Positions 13,873 through 24,888 of a DNA stretch of 64,000 nucleotides are shown here, in pieces. The DNA lies in NCBI GenBank assembly GCA_947568835.1, contig OX387602.1:23673021-23737020 (forward strand). Reading direction: 5' to 3'. Numbering within the stretch: position 1 is the stretch's first letter; every line of letters begins with the position of its first letter. The notes below the pieces were generated by a model. The model was not told where the DNA came from, did not search any database, and saw only the letters and a list, made by a program, of their open reading frames with translations. A program made the translations under genes and the position numbers. The DNA comes from Protonemura montana (Eukaryota > Arthropoda > Insecta > Plecoptera > Nemouridae).

Positions 13873-15842
13873 ATGTATGCGGCGCGCTCGCGTCGCAAGT
13901 GGCGGCTATGCATCCTAATAGGGTTGCTTGCAGTGCCTTTGCTGCTAAAATTGCTTGCATCTTTGCTGGCCCCTCCATCACTTGCCGAACTCACAGAGCT
14001 GGAAAAATGTCCCACGTGTTTTGGCGTAACCATGTGCCCGGCTTTCATGGGCGGGCATGTAACTTTGGGTGGCTTTGACACCCTGACGCGGCTTGCAAAC
14101 GCCGTCGGCACCAAGAACGTAATGTACGGGACATTCCGCGGAAGCCGGGTTGTGTTGAAGAAGCTTGGTTCATCAGCGGAACTTCACGAGCTAGATGATG
14201 TGGTGTGTGCTCAGCTAGACCTAGCAGCGGGATGTGCAGTCAACGAAGCTGTGTGGCGTATCGACGACCTAAGAGGCGCAACCGCTCGACTGCTTGCTCC
14301 ACTGCCTGGACACCCAGAGCATGCACTCAAATTACGGCTATGTCCTACGACTCGTGGACTTATGCGGCTTCTAAGCAAAGTTATTACCCGAAACCGTGGA
14401 ACAGACGCTCGCATTCTGGATGCAAACGTTTGGACGCTAGCACTTATTAACCCTGAGCCCCTCATACTACAGGTATGGTAAAACTCCTCCTGTCTGGCTA
14501 AGAATTGTGCAAATATAGTTCTAGCTACCAAATTTAGTGATAATTTTAAAGTATGTAATGATTTATGGTATCTCATATGCTTGCAGATGCTTCCAGCGGA
14601 GGAGGGCTGGCCGGTGCCGCGATACCTTGGAGCATGTGGTCGCGTGGCGATCTCGGCGTATGCTGGCCGACCGTTGGCAGACTTTGTGGACGCTCCCTGG
14701 TCGACACGTGCTCGCATCGCCCTGCAGCTGCTTACAGCAGCGGCACATCTGACAGACAAACACCCTGACTTCGGATTCTACCTTACCGACGTCAGCGCAG
14801 ACAACATAGCCGTGGATGAACTGGGCGTAGCACGGTTCGTCGATCTCGAGCACGTTGTGGTCGTCGATAAGAATCCAGCTGACAAAGGTGCGTGCGATTA
14901 CAGCTGTGGCGTAGGGAAATAATTACTTTTTTGTAAACAAAACTGCTCTTACTATATTAGCGAAAAGTTATGGCAGAAAATAGTTGAAAAAACATCATGT
15001 CCAAGATATCAAATAGTGATGTGACAAAATTGTCTTAATTAGCATTTATCTGTTGACTTTAGAGCAAGATGAAACTAGATTTTGATCATGAAAATATAGG
15101 ACATTCCAACTTTCTAACAAGAAGATGAGGCTCCGTTCAGTGTGCCTGATACATTGACGTCCCTAACATCTCAAAATGTCAAAATAGTTGAGAAAAAACA
15201 AGTACATAGCTTATGATAAAAGCAATGATAAAAATTATGACCTTACATCTACTATAAATAAGGGCCCTATTAAAAGAGGTGTCTGTATTTTTAACAATTT
15301 ACCATGTTATATTAAAGAATTGTCTAACGGTAAAGATTTTGCGAAAGAGCTAAAAAAGTTCTCATTACATCATTGTTTTTACTCATTGACTGAATTTAAT
15401 GATTCAAAAATGAAAAAATGTAAAAATGTAAAACTGACGCTCCAATATTACCAATAATGTAATCAATCTGGAATAAAACATTATTATTATCAAGGCAAAA
15501 CCAATGTGTCATGTTCCAGACAAGCCAGCCGGCTGGTACACCCCTCACACGACGGAACCACTCTCTTGCTCCGACTGCTTTGCGTTCTCCGCGCAAGACA
15601 TGTGCTCACACCGTGTGTCCGATCACAACTATTGGGCGGTATGCACGCAACTGCTGGCGGCAGACGCCCCCCGCGGCGGAGGTCTGCTCCGAGCTCCTCC
15701 GCCACATGTTCTGCGTGCTCAACCGCTGCTACCTGTCTTCCTACGCGAGTGTGCGGCCCCTACGCAGCCCGGCGGTCGCGTGCAGGCCGCACGTGAACTC
15801 ATGCTCATCCTTGCCAATCTCACCGCTGACTCTATGCCATGA
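13873..15842 (+). CDS. DIPK2A: DIPK2-family secretory-pathway divergent protein kinase (3 exons)
   Basis: Exons 13873-14472, 14587-14887 and 15520-15842 join in frame (GT-AG at each junction) to a 407-residue protein; human DIPK2A has about 430. The N-terminus is a signal-anchor: basic residues, then a hydrophobic stretch at about residues 13-33. Family landmarks follow in order: KCPTCFG, VVLKKLG (probable ATP-site lysine), NPEPLILQ, EEGWPVPRYLGACGR, APW, a catalytic-loop-like LTDVSADN, a DFG-like VDLEHV, then the Cys-rich tail CSDCFAFSAQDMCSHRVSDHN and a GR-A-REL end. These match the C3orf58/CXorf36 (DIPK2A/2B) family, Golgi or secreted proteins with a divergent kinase fold; enzymatic activity is debated. 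The start is the first ATG of the frame and precedes the anchor. Intron 2 carries a LINE fragment. I cannot tell DIPK2A from DIPK2B, and many invertebrates have a single member. Confidence 0.9.
15184..15495 (+). mobile_element. 3' fragment of a non-LTR retrotransposon (LINE)
   Basis: Inside DIPK2 intron 2, the frame at 15188-15457 encodes about 60 residues like the extreme C-terminus of jockey-like reverse transcriptase ORFs: RGVCIFNNLPCYIKEL, then FAKELKKFSLHHCFYSLTEF. The stop is followed by an AATAAA-containing AT-rich tail ending in ATT repeats, as expected for a LINE 3' end. The 5' part (endonuclease and RT catalytic motifs) is absent, so this is a dead 5'-truncated copy. The clade assignment is tentative. 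Confidence 0.6.
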
Positions 15843-18529
15843 CTGGGCACGAGTCTTTCCAAAGATTAATGACACAGTAGGGACATAAAAATTGTTTGGC
15901 GTTTGGCAATCAGCTGTATGGCAGTGCTAATCATGCAGGCTAGTCGTTCCTTTTTTTCATGAAAGAATCATTCCTGAAATTAGTCCTGCTTATTGATTCT
16001 TCAATACGTCTAGACATGAACGAGCTAACGTAACCAGAATTGGTTGCAAAATGTGTTTTGCAAATTCTTGGATGGAATGCACTAGGATTTTTAAACCATT
16101 TAACTTTATATTTTGTACAGAAATACAATTTTAGACTTGATCAAACAGGGAAGACCAATGTTTCTGCTGTATTCAGCAATTAGAGAAGCATGCTGGTAGC
16201 CAATGGAACTAAACTTTCCCCAAGGATGTCGCTATTCATTACAAAAATGATCCGATCAGCTTGCATTGCATTGCACCGTGCGATGACCCTTCTTTCCAAA
16301 GAGCATCGATATATTGTCTGGCCTGAGCATCTATATGTATGTTACATTTTTATAGAACTGCATTTTAGATCCTAATGATTTTTTTTTTACCAGATGAGAC
16401 GGGCAGACTAGAAGTCACAAATTGAGATTCAAATTGTAACCGAGTATTGAATGAAACCAAGCAAAAACCAAAGTTTTCATGACATTCCTTAGAAGAGATT
16501 GGTAGTTTGAAATAGAGTACCTATACAATATTTTCGCTTGCTGTTATATGTCCTATTTCAAAAATGCAATTTCCAGAAAGCAAGCCACAGAAGTATGTTA
16601 AAACTAAGGTATATTGCTCGTTGGAGGTTTAGCGATAGAGGTATAGCTTGTGATTCCTCAAGTGGACAAAGTCGCGTAACGACAGTAATTTGAATGCTGT
16701 GAAACAATCGAGTAGAGGTGCTAGCTATGCTAGCAAATAGTTATGTAGAGATGGCACCTAGAAAGAATATGTACCAGATCATATTATATAGCATACTGTT
16801 CCAAACAGGGATTCTATGCTCAGGTTATCAAATGTTATTATTCTAAATTGCTTCCAAATAGAGTTAACCCTACAGCTTCCAGTAGTGCTAATGAAGATGC
16901 TCCACCTGATCGGTTTATGCTGATGGTAAAAAGAACAGTTTTAAATTCAACAATTTTTATCGTTGAGTAAAGTAACCAATGTTGAATTGAGTCATTGTGA
17001 TAGATGTAAGCGAACATGCCAATTAGATTTAGTTCGCAAAGTTAGCCAGTCTGGCTATGTGATAGTGCCAAACAAAATGCTTGTTGCCAACATTTCCATT
17101 CAACCTGTCTGCCAATGCAAGAGTTCAAATTTTTTCTTCATATTTGTTTGGAGTGAGGCAGTTCTGATGTTTGTTTCGTACCAATTGATTCGTTTACTGT
17201 TTGTTACCTGCAATAATGCCATGTTAACAGTTTTACACAGTATATGTTGTGTTGTTAGCTGCTCAATAAAATATCTATTGTGTTATGAAATGTTTTATTT
17301 TACCTAAGTTTTTTATGTGTGACTGCTGCAATGTTGGGAAATAATTCATTGCCTCTTGGGAATTGTCCTGATTTGGTGTCAATAAGTAATACCTGAAGCA
17401 AAGGATTTGACTTTTTGCTTCATAGCTAGTTGCTGAATGCCATTTGATAACTCACAAGTCTAGAGTTTTCTTGACCTGGGTAGTCCAAAGTGAGCCGCAG
17501 TGTGATTACGTTAATGTATATATTTTGTAATTGGTGAACCCATTTTAGCTATGGATAGGGGTGATTTATAGGATCTGTCAAAATATTTGTGAAAACTGCC
17601 AGAAATGAATGAATTTTGGATTTGAATTAAGAGAAACGTTATTATCAAGGATTAATTTTTTTGGCGCAAATAGCTAAGCAGCTGACGCACTGATAAATGT
17701 ATGTAAAACCGAACAATCATCTTCATCTTCATCACCATGATTTTATGGTATGAGGGAGGGGGGGGGGGGGGGCTGTTGCTGTTGCTTAACAGCGGTTGGG
17801 GGAAAATACAATGTTAAGGCACTGTCCTCCTCAAACTCCATTAAGTTACAAGCGAGGCCTCTTCCCAAGTCCAGCTGTCAATTTAGTAATGAATGTGAGC
17901 GACATCACTGGACACTTGCACAGCACAGCCGATGTAGTAATAGTACTCAGGAGGATATTTTTATTGGCCCGTTAGATCCAGTAGGTTTCGGAACGAAAAA
18001 CCCAGGAACTGTAGGAGATTCAGAATGGACCTTGGGAGTGAATGAATCGACCACGTTTTATATTGGCTTTGGGAGGTTTGTCCTGTGTAGGTTTTTCTTG
18101 TCCAGTGTTTTTCATTGAGCCTATTAGCAAGATGAAACTGACATCACAATTGACAAACAGCATTAATAGTTCAATGCTTTGGTTTGATGCTTCCTGGTTT
18201 CATATCAACCTATATGCAACCTATTAGTTGAATATGCAATGCTATTGGTTACAAACCACTATCACAGGTCTCATAGTATGTAAGCGGTTCTTTTCCCATG
18301 TCTATATTTTCTTGAGCAACCACGCCTGCAAATAACAGAGCACAAAAATACTTTTAAGAAAGTTAGGGGAATAGGAGTGCAGCTCAAGCATATTGACTTG
18401 GATCGGCTGCTAGCCTGGACAGATTTTTGTTCATAAAAATTTGATATTTCCAGGGTTATTAATTAGAAAAAAGTTTTGGTTTATTTGAAGATCATGAACT
18501 AGGGCATAAAAGGCTATTCAATGTTACCA

Positions 18530-18640
18530 AACGGATTGGCATAATGGAAACGCCAGTTCTTGTGATCACCGAATTTAAGCAACACTGCGCGTAGAAGTAT
18601 TGGATGGGTGACCATCATACACATGACCAATTCTGTTAGG
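18530..18640 (+). pseudogene. 5S rRNA-derived sequence (pseudogene or SINE3-type head)
   Basis: The plus strand follows the 5S rRNA layout. CGCCAGTTCTTGTGATCACC corresponds to the 5S A-box side (CCGTTCTCGTCCGATCACC), then GAATTTAAGCAAC corresponds to GAAGTTAAGCAAC, and TATTGGATGGGTGACC corresponds to the C-box TACTTGGATGGGTGACC. Several substitutions and a poor 5'/3' closing stem argue against a functional gene. 5S-derived heads are known from SINE3 elements, so it could be the head of a retroposon. I saw no second copy in the window. Confidence 0.7.
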
Positions 18641-19085
18641 GAGAAAGTTAGTATAATTTAACTCACCTTGCTTATCAACCTGTTGACAGCATGGCCAATT
18701 TTATCTATTTTTTCTGACGGCATTTTAACTTTCAAATTTTCCAGATACGGCAGCGACCAGGGAGTGTGGGGACGGTAAGGAAATACAATATGAAAATGGA
18801 TCATGAACTATGAGAACGAAGGAAGTCCTGCAGCAAACCACAAGACAAGCTCACTTACACATTATAATAGCGAACGTCAGTCACAAAACTGCGTCATCTG
18901 GCTACAAGACATGTGACCATTGATCTAATAAAAGTACACGTGGCCACCTCGATTGCCCCATCTTCGAGGCGAATCGTCTTGGGCCTTGTCTTCGCGTAAA
19001 GGTCACCGCATTCGGCATCCGCCCTGGGCCGCGGCCACCGCCGCCCTGAGAGGCTTCCCTGCTCTCCGGATCTGGAGTTGCTCCC

Positions 19086-19096
19086 TAATTGGATTC
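19086..19096 (+). promoter_or_regulatory. RCSI/P3-like photoreceptor promoter motif
   Basis: TAATTGGATTC fits the published consensus TAATYNRATTN of the rhodopsin core sequence I (P3) bound by Pax6, Pph13 and Otd-type homeodomains in arthropod photoreceptor genes. It lies 61 bp before the TATA box and 140 bp before the arrestin start codon, the usual spacing class for such promoters. A match of this length can occur by chance, so function is inferred from position plus gene identity. Confidence 0.5.
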
Positions 19097-19146
19097 AGTT
19101 CGCGCTAAACGGATCGGGAAGCCCCGGCCTCGCTCAACGCCTACCC

Positions 19147-19152
19147 TATAAA
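19147..19152 (+). promoter_or_regulatory. TATA box of the visual arrestin gene
   Basis: TATAAA sits 79 bp before the arrestin ATG, predicting transcription start near 19175-19182 and a 5' leader of about 45-50 nt. No other TATA-like sequence is close. Confidence 0.65.
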
Positions 19153-19225
19153 GCCGACTGCCGGGGGTAGACACCGCGCATTCCGAGGGTGCAAAGCGAG
19201 ACCGAACAACCAACGTGCAGACAAA

Positions 19226-22200
19226 ATGGTGGTAAACTTCAAGGTGTTTAAGAAGTGCTCGCCCAATGGCAAGATGACGCTGTATCTGGGAAAGCGGGAC
19301 TTCGTCGATCATATCAGCGGAGTCGAGCCCGTCGGTAAGTGCCAGGATAAGCGTGTTTTCTGTAATACTAGTCGGCACTATACCACTGTGGTCAAGGACT
19401 TACCAAGAGAAACAATTGAGCTCAGTCTCGGGTACGTGCGACGTTATGGCCAGACGCCGCGGCTGCATAAAGGGTCATTTAATTGTGTCTCTATCTCCTT
19501 GTTGTTATCCTGCGCAGTTGGAGTCATGGATCAGTAGTTATGTTGTTGGATTAAGGCAATGCGATTTTAATGCGATAATTTTTTGAGCCCCTCCTAAAAG
19601 TGACCAAATGGTGAACGCTGTAAACTGATCAGTGTGTTCACTTCAAACCACAGAAAACGCTATGATTGCAACTAGGGGGTCGTGGCTGCCCATGGTGTCG
19701 TAGAGTCAATGAAGAGTCAAGATGGTCAAGACTAGCTTTGGTCAATACAGAGGTGGAAAAGTGGGTCACTTTGGAACATTGCGGGGAAGTGGAATCGTGA
19801 GAATTAGTTGAGGATGAGAATTGCTTGATTTATTTGAAATCTTGTTTAAATTGCAAACGCTTGCAATGCGCGGGGTAATTATTATTATGAACACTGCTAC
19901 CGTCTCAAAAATTGTTTCCCAAAGTAGTGTTCAAAATAAGTGTTCAAGTGTTCCAAGTATGTGTTCAAAATAATAGTAGTACTAGTAGATAGTAGGTACT
20001 TATAGTAGTTTATTACTATAGAAATCTTTTTTTATTATTTCGATTTACAAGTAAAACATTTTTTAAGTGGTTTTAGTGGTATTTTTTAAGTGGCCTGACC
20101 ACAAAGTCCTGAGGGCTCATCTGTGGGTTTGATTAAATAATCATACTAAGATAAATAAATATGACATAATAATCATAAGTAAATCCTTCTTAGCAGGGGC
20201 GGCTCGTGAGGGAGGGCTGCGGGGCGGCTGCCCTCCCTAGCATTTTCGACAGAATAAAAGTATAATTGTTATTATTATTATAATTAGAAGTGTTATTACT
20301 ATTATTATTATTATTGTTCTACGCTTGTTCTGTGTTTTAAAATGGGTGCTACTTTCGAAATGCGAAAAACGCGCTATTTGCGTCGCGCCGACAGCACGAG
20401 CTGCGATCCAGTAGGCGGTTGTCCGCTGCCTATAGAGCATGAACGCCACCTCTTGCTCTCTTTGGGGCAGCGAGCGCTGCCGTCCTCCCTGCTCAGCTAG
20501 GAGTGCGTGGAAATGGCCTTGAACGTGTGTCGCCTGTCGTCGCTCGCAAGCCCAGCGAGGGCAGCAGAAAACCCGCCCTCGGCCAGCCTCGGCCAGCCTC
20601 GGCCAGTCGCCGGGCTGAGCTAGCAGCGAGAGCGAGTGAGACAGAACGATTCACACGATCGCACATATTTTCCACGGCGATTAATAGTTTCAAAATAATA
20701 GTACTACCGTTCACTAGCCTGAATATCTGTCCCACCTAGTTTCACATACTGCGTACGTTTTTGACCATTGAAAATTAATCTAATGTGTGACTTGACAGCT
20801 AGAATTCAATGATAACTTTTTTTTAAATATCACATGTTGGATTTTAATGTTACAATATTGAAATCCTACTACAGTGTTCATTACTTATGGTGCTGTTGGT
20901 GATGGGGGGGGGGGGGGAGAAATTTTACTGCCGCCCCTCCAAGAAAAACAGTCACGAGCCGCCACTGCTTCTTAGAGTGCCTCTATCTATTTACAATATA
21001 TACTAAGTTATGAGGTTTATTTATCAAGGAGCCAATATTTTGTTGTTAACTTTATTTGCTTTAAGTTTTCTAAATTGCGAATTTCGGAAATATTAAACAT
21101 ATCAAAATATTAAAAATTATTTCGAAATAATAATAATAATAATAGTAATTGTAATAATAATCAGTAGACATGTTCATGATAATAGACTTGCTTGATATTT
21201 ACAGACGGCGTTGTCCTGTTGGATTCGGACTACTTGACCGACCGTAAGGTCTTCGGCCAGGTGGTATGTAGCTTCCGGTACGGTCGAGAGGAGGACGAGG
21301 TGATGGGACTCAACTTTCAAAAGGACTTGTTTCTCGCCTCCGAGCAGATCTACCCGCCCCCAGAGAAGACTGAGCACTCGCTCACTAAGCTGCAGGTATT
21401 GATGTCGGCACCATGGCCTTTTAAATTGCCACTATTTAACCATATTTTCTGTTTAGAAAATACCTATATACACAGAGCGTTACTTAATATCCAAGCAGAA
21501 CAAACATTTTCAGATATCGAGGTTTAGGGGTTTGGGGGAGAAACTTGCCTTGAATGCATACTTTGCAATTATTGTAAGTGCAACGATGCACTTCTGGGCT
21601 CCGAAAAAATCCTCGAGAGAATTTAGATTGCGGACTGTAAAAATGCACAGGTACTGAGGCATGCCATGTGCTATTAGTGAGCTTGGCTCACTAGCCAAAC
21701 ATTATTTAGCATTCCAGATTGGTGAGATTGAACGAAAACAAGATAAATGTGTCTTTCGACGTTTTAGTTGACTAATCGCCCTTTCTTGGTATCTTGTGGT
21801 TCATGGGGACACAGGATGATGAGATAGCGTTATGGCAACAAACTTTTTCTTGGATAAAAGAAAAGTTAATTTTTAGAAGTGTGCCATTTAAGATGACAAA
21901 CTGGATGTTTTAAATTATTCTTGTGTTTTCAAAATAAATTAATCTATATCATAAAAACTGAGATTGAGTAATTAATTTATGAGCATTCTCGATTCTCATT
22001 AATTGGTAAGGAAACTGGTCAAGAGTATAATAAATCCACGGGTCACAATGAGAGCTCAATACCTAGATTACCTTGACCTTGTAGATTTTCTGAATGAACC
22101 TTTTGCACAGTCGATCTAAAATTTAAAATCAACACCTCTCTTGTGATATGTGGACTTGCTCATTGGCTAGGGCTAGTAAACTTCCCCCCCCCCCTGATCT

Positions 22201-24309
22201 GTTTAGCACCTGCTCAACAAAATTACCGCAGATCCAGATTTGATGGTTTTCGGCCTCTTTCCTAAATACTTATCATCAATCTTGCACCGCATTGTGAAAT
22301 ACGGAGAAAATCACGATTAATCAGATTAGGTACCTCATAAATCAATTGACAATCATTGCATAAGTATTCAGGTTTTTGGTAGCAAAATGCTGAGATTTGA
22401 CCGAGGTTTCAGGAGCGGCTTCTAAAGAAACTTGGACCAAATGCATTCCCGTTCACGTTCAACATCCCTGCCAGCGCGCCAGCATCGGTTACACTGCAGC
22501 CAGGCCCGGAGGACCAGGGTGAGCCGTGTGGAGTGCAGTACTACATCAAGGTAGGAACCGTGCGAGCTAAGCACTCGCTGTGAACTTTGACGGGGTTGAA
22601 GATGGTGGGCTGCTGGGTATACAGCATTGGTAATATTTTGGGAGTTGCTAATAAGGGGTATTACTTTAAGTATTTTAAGTAATTTTATGTTACTATCGAA
22701 GGTATCATTATCCATGTTAATTTGCATTGCACCAATCTTACAGAATAATGGTTCAAATCTTACAATGCACAAAGCATCAATACCAAACATGAAGGCCATC
22801 AGGTGTTAGGAGATTTCCCTAACTCTTATGTGCACTAAAGTTACCTACACCCGATTGACCCCATTCTCGCTACTTGCAGACATTTGTCGGCGAAACCGAG
22901 CAGGACCGCACGCACCGCCGCAGCACCGTCTCGTTGGGCATTCGGAAGATTCAGTTTGCGCCGAGCAAGCAGGGTCGTCAACCCTGCACGGTCGTGCGCA
23001 AAGACTTCATGCTGTCGCCTGGAGAGCTGGAACTGGAGGCGACACTCGACAAGCAGCTGTACCACCACGGCGAGAAGATTGCCGTCAACGTTTGCATCCG
23101 TAATAACAGCAACAAGGTGGTCAAGAAGGTCAAGGCCATGGTGCAGCAGGGCGTCGATGTGGTACTCTTCCAGAACGGGCAGTACCGCACTTCCGTAGCG
23201 AGTCTTGAGACGCAGTGAGTACTTTTCCTCCTTCTTACTTCCAAAAACAAAAATCAGAACTCTGATGGTCTCATAGACTAGCCCAGAGGTATCAAGCATG
23301 ACTGGTTTGATTTCTGATACCTACAATGGTAGTTTTCACTAGATTTTATATTAATTTTTTTCTGGATAGGTTTATTTGAGAGAGAGGTTGATTGATCTCC
23401 AGCAAAGGCAGCCTCTGAATCCACCAAATGTGATAATAATACAAATGATCAATCAGAAGTGTTAGGGAACTTGTAACGTTGTCCTGTTTGGTTCCCCATG
23501 GACCTGTTGCCCTCTTTGCTGATGCCAGTTGGTGTTGACAAGACAATGAATGTGTTTGTTGTTGCAGGGAGGGCTGTCCCATCCAGCCAGGCTCGTGCCT
23601 CCAGAAGGTGATGTACTTGCTGCCGGTACTGGCTTCTAACAAGGATCGTCGCGGAATCGCTCTCGACGGCCAGCTCAAGCATGATGACACCAACCTTGCG
23701 TCATCCACTCTGTAAGCACCACGAAATCCTACCACTCGCCTTGGTTTTCAGCCTTTAACTCTAAATAGAATAGCGCTTTCGTGCCCAGCTTTCTTAGTCT
23801 TTTAAATTACCTAGGCTGAACTTACATGCAAGTATCCAGACACCCATGACCCTCCTACTACATTGAACGCAATTAAAAAACATGATTTATAGAAAGAGAA
23901 TCATGCACTTCAGAATTAAATGCCCCTCAAAATTAGGAGTTAACATTCAATCTCTCCCTTTACAACATAATTACTAAAAGCATGTCACCTTCAAACTTCA
24001 ACTTCTTTTGCTAATTTAGTCCCCAAGCTCTAAGATTCCTGAAACCCTCTGACCAGTGCTTTTGTGTGCAGACTGGCTACTCCGGAGCAGCGCGACGCTT
24101 TTGGCATCGTGGTGTCGTACTCGGTGAAGGTGAAGTTGTACCTAGGAGCACTTGGCGGGGAGCTCAGCGCCGAACTGCCACTAGTGCTGATGCATCCGAA
24201 GCCCAACGCTGGCAAGGGCAAGTTGGCGGCAATGCATGCAGATAGCCAAGCGGAAGTTGAGAGCTTCCGTCAGGATACCGTCGACGTGGATGCGGATTTG
24301 GCCGAGTAA
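19226..24309 (+). CDS. Arr2: Visual (photoreceptor) arrestin, 6 exons
   Basis: Exons 19226-19334, 21205-21395, 22413-22550, 22880-23214, 23568-23711 and 24072-24309 give 384 residues with frame kept at all five junctions. The protein binds phosphorylated or photoactivated rhodopsin in rhabdomeric photoreceptors and ends signalling. Landmarks include [37 protein letters not shown] (polar-core and finger-loop region), [67 protein letters not shown], and LMHPKP near the end. The short acidic tail lacks the clathrin box (LIELD type) and the AP2-binding helix seen in beta-arrestins, which, with [16 protein letters not shown], places it with insect Arr1/Arr2 and Limulus arrestin. Intron 1 contains a 774-bp hAT-like element. 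A TATA box and an RCSI-like motif lie upstream. Numbering as Arr1 or Arr2 orthologue is not decidable here. Confidence 0.96.
19834..19914. repeat. Foldback tRNA-like repeat family, half copy B
   Basis: Within arrestin intron 1 lies one complete outer-plus-inner arm of the family: TGAAATCTTGTTTAAATTGC, then AACGCTTGCAATGCGCGGGG, then ATTATGAACACTGCTACCGT and CTCAAAAATTG. The tRNA-like core and the second arm are missing, so this is a deletion derivative or a half element. Confidence 0.7.
20194..20967. mobile_element. Non-autonomous hAT-like DNA transposon with 8-bp target duplication
   Basis: The element begins CAGGGGCGGCTCGTGA and ends TCACGAGCCGCCACTG, imperfect inverted termini of the YARNG type typical of hAT. 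It is flanked on both sides by the perfect 8-bp duplication CTTCTTAG (20186-20193 and 20968-20975). Its 774 bp contain no transposase. They do contain a short tandem CTCGGCCAGC-type repeat near 20578-20610 and a poly-G run at about 20905-20918. It sits in the first intron of the arrestin gene, about 230 bp before exon 2. Confidence 0.9.
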
Positions 24310-24539
24310 CTGGAAGACGAAAGGTGTGGGACGAAACTAAGGGAGTGGAAAATAAGGAATTATTTGTGGGCAGCTACATACTTGCTCTTTCCATTCTCCA
24401 AGAACAAATATTTCATGAGCAGATATTTTTGGTTCCATTTTAAAAGGAGAGGTTCAAAGCAGTTTAAGATATTTCTTCTCTCACATTAAAAACTTTCAAA
24501 TCTAACAACCACACAAGATCCTGGAGTTGTTTCCACGAA

Positions 24540-24589
24540 GCTGTCATAAAAATTCAGTATAGACCCCTGTACTGAATTTTTATGGCAGC
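24540..24589 (+). other. Near-perfect inverted repeat (hairpin) downstream of the arrestin stop
   Basis: CATAAAAATTCAGTA (24545-24559) and its exact complement (24570-24584) surround a 10-nt loop, with a further four pairs (GCTG/CAGC) outside one mismatch. It lies about 230 bp after the arrestin stop codon and before the likely poly(A) signal, so it would be in the 3' untranslated region. It may be a small MITE-like remnant or an RNA structure. Confidence 0.6.
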
Positions 24590-24882
24590 ACTGGCAGCAC
24601 TGGAGTGCAGTTCTGTAACTCTTCTTTTGGTGAAATGAGATGAAATGAGATAACCAATTTTTCCTAAGCTAACAAAATCGAACACGTTAAGATTTCTCAT
24701 CTCACTTTACTAGAAAAAGTTACAGAATCACACTACTGAACTGGCTGCAATAAATGGAAGGTTCCAGTGCTGTTGAAGATGACAATGTAATTAGGTGATT
24801 CCTACATTCCACATTTTAATTTTGTAGAAATTTCGGTCGGAAGGTAGAAACGCAATGAAACTGGTGTTAAGTATAACCTTTG

Positions 24883-24888
24883 AATAAA
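24883..24888 (+). terminator. Likely poly(A) signal of the arrestin gene
   Basis: AATAAA, 574 bp after the arrestin stop codon, in an AT-rich context. An earlier ATTAAA at about 24485 is a weaker alternative. Confidence 0.5.

Larger units (their letters stand above)
15843..19225. other. Intergenic region between DIPK2 and visual arrestin
   Basis: AT-rich DNA without a supportable coding exon. It holds a poly-G run at about 17755-17772, a 5S-rRNA-like sequence at 18530-18640 and, at its right end, a GC-richer core promoter for the arrestin gene. No convincing poly(A) signal stands directly behind the DIPK2 stop. Confidence 0.6.

Noticed and set aside
16963-17307. 114-codon plus-strand open frame with Cys-rich and hydrophobic parts
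   Set aside because: Starts at a non-ATG codon, lies in AT-rich intergenic DNA and has no splice or domain support.
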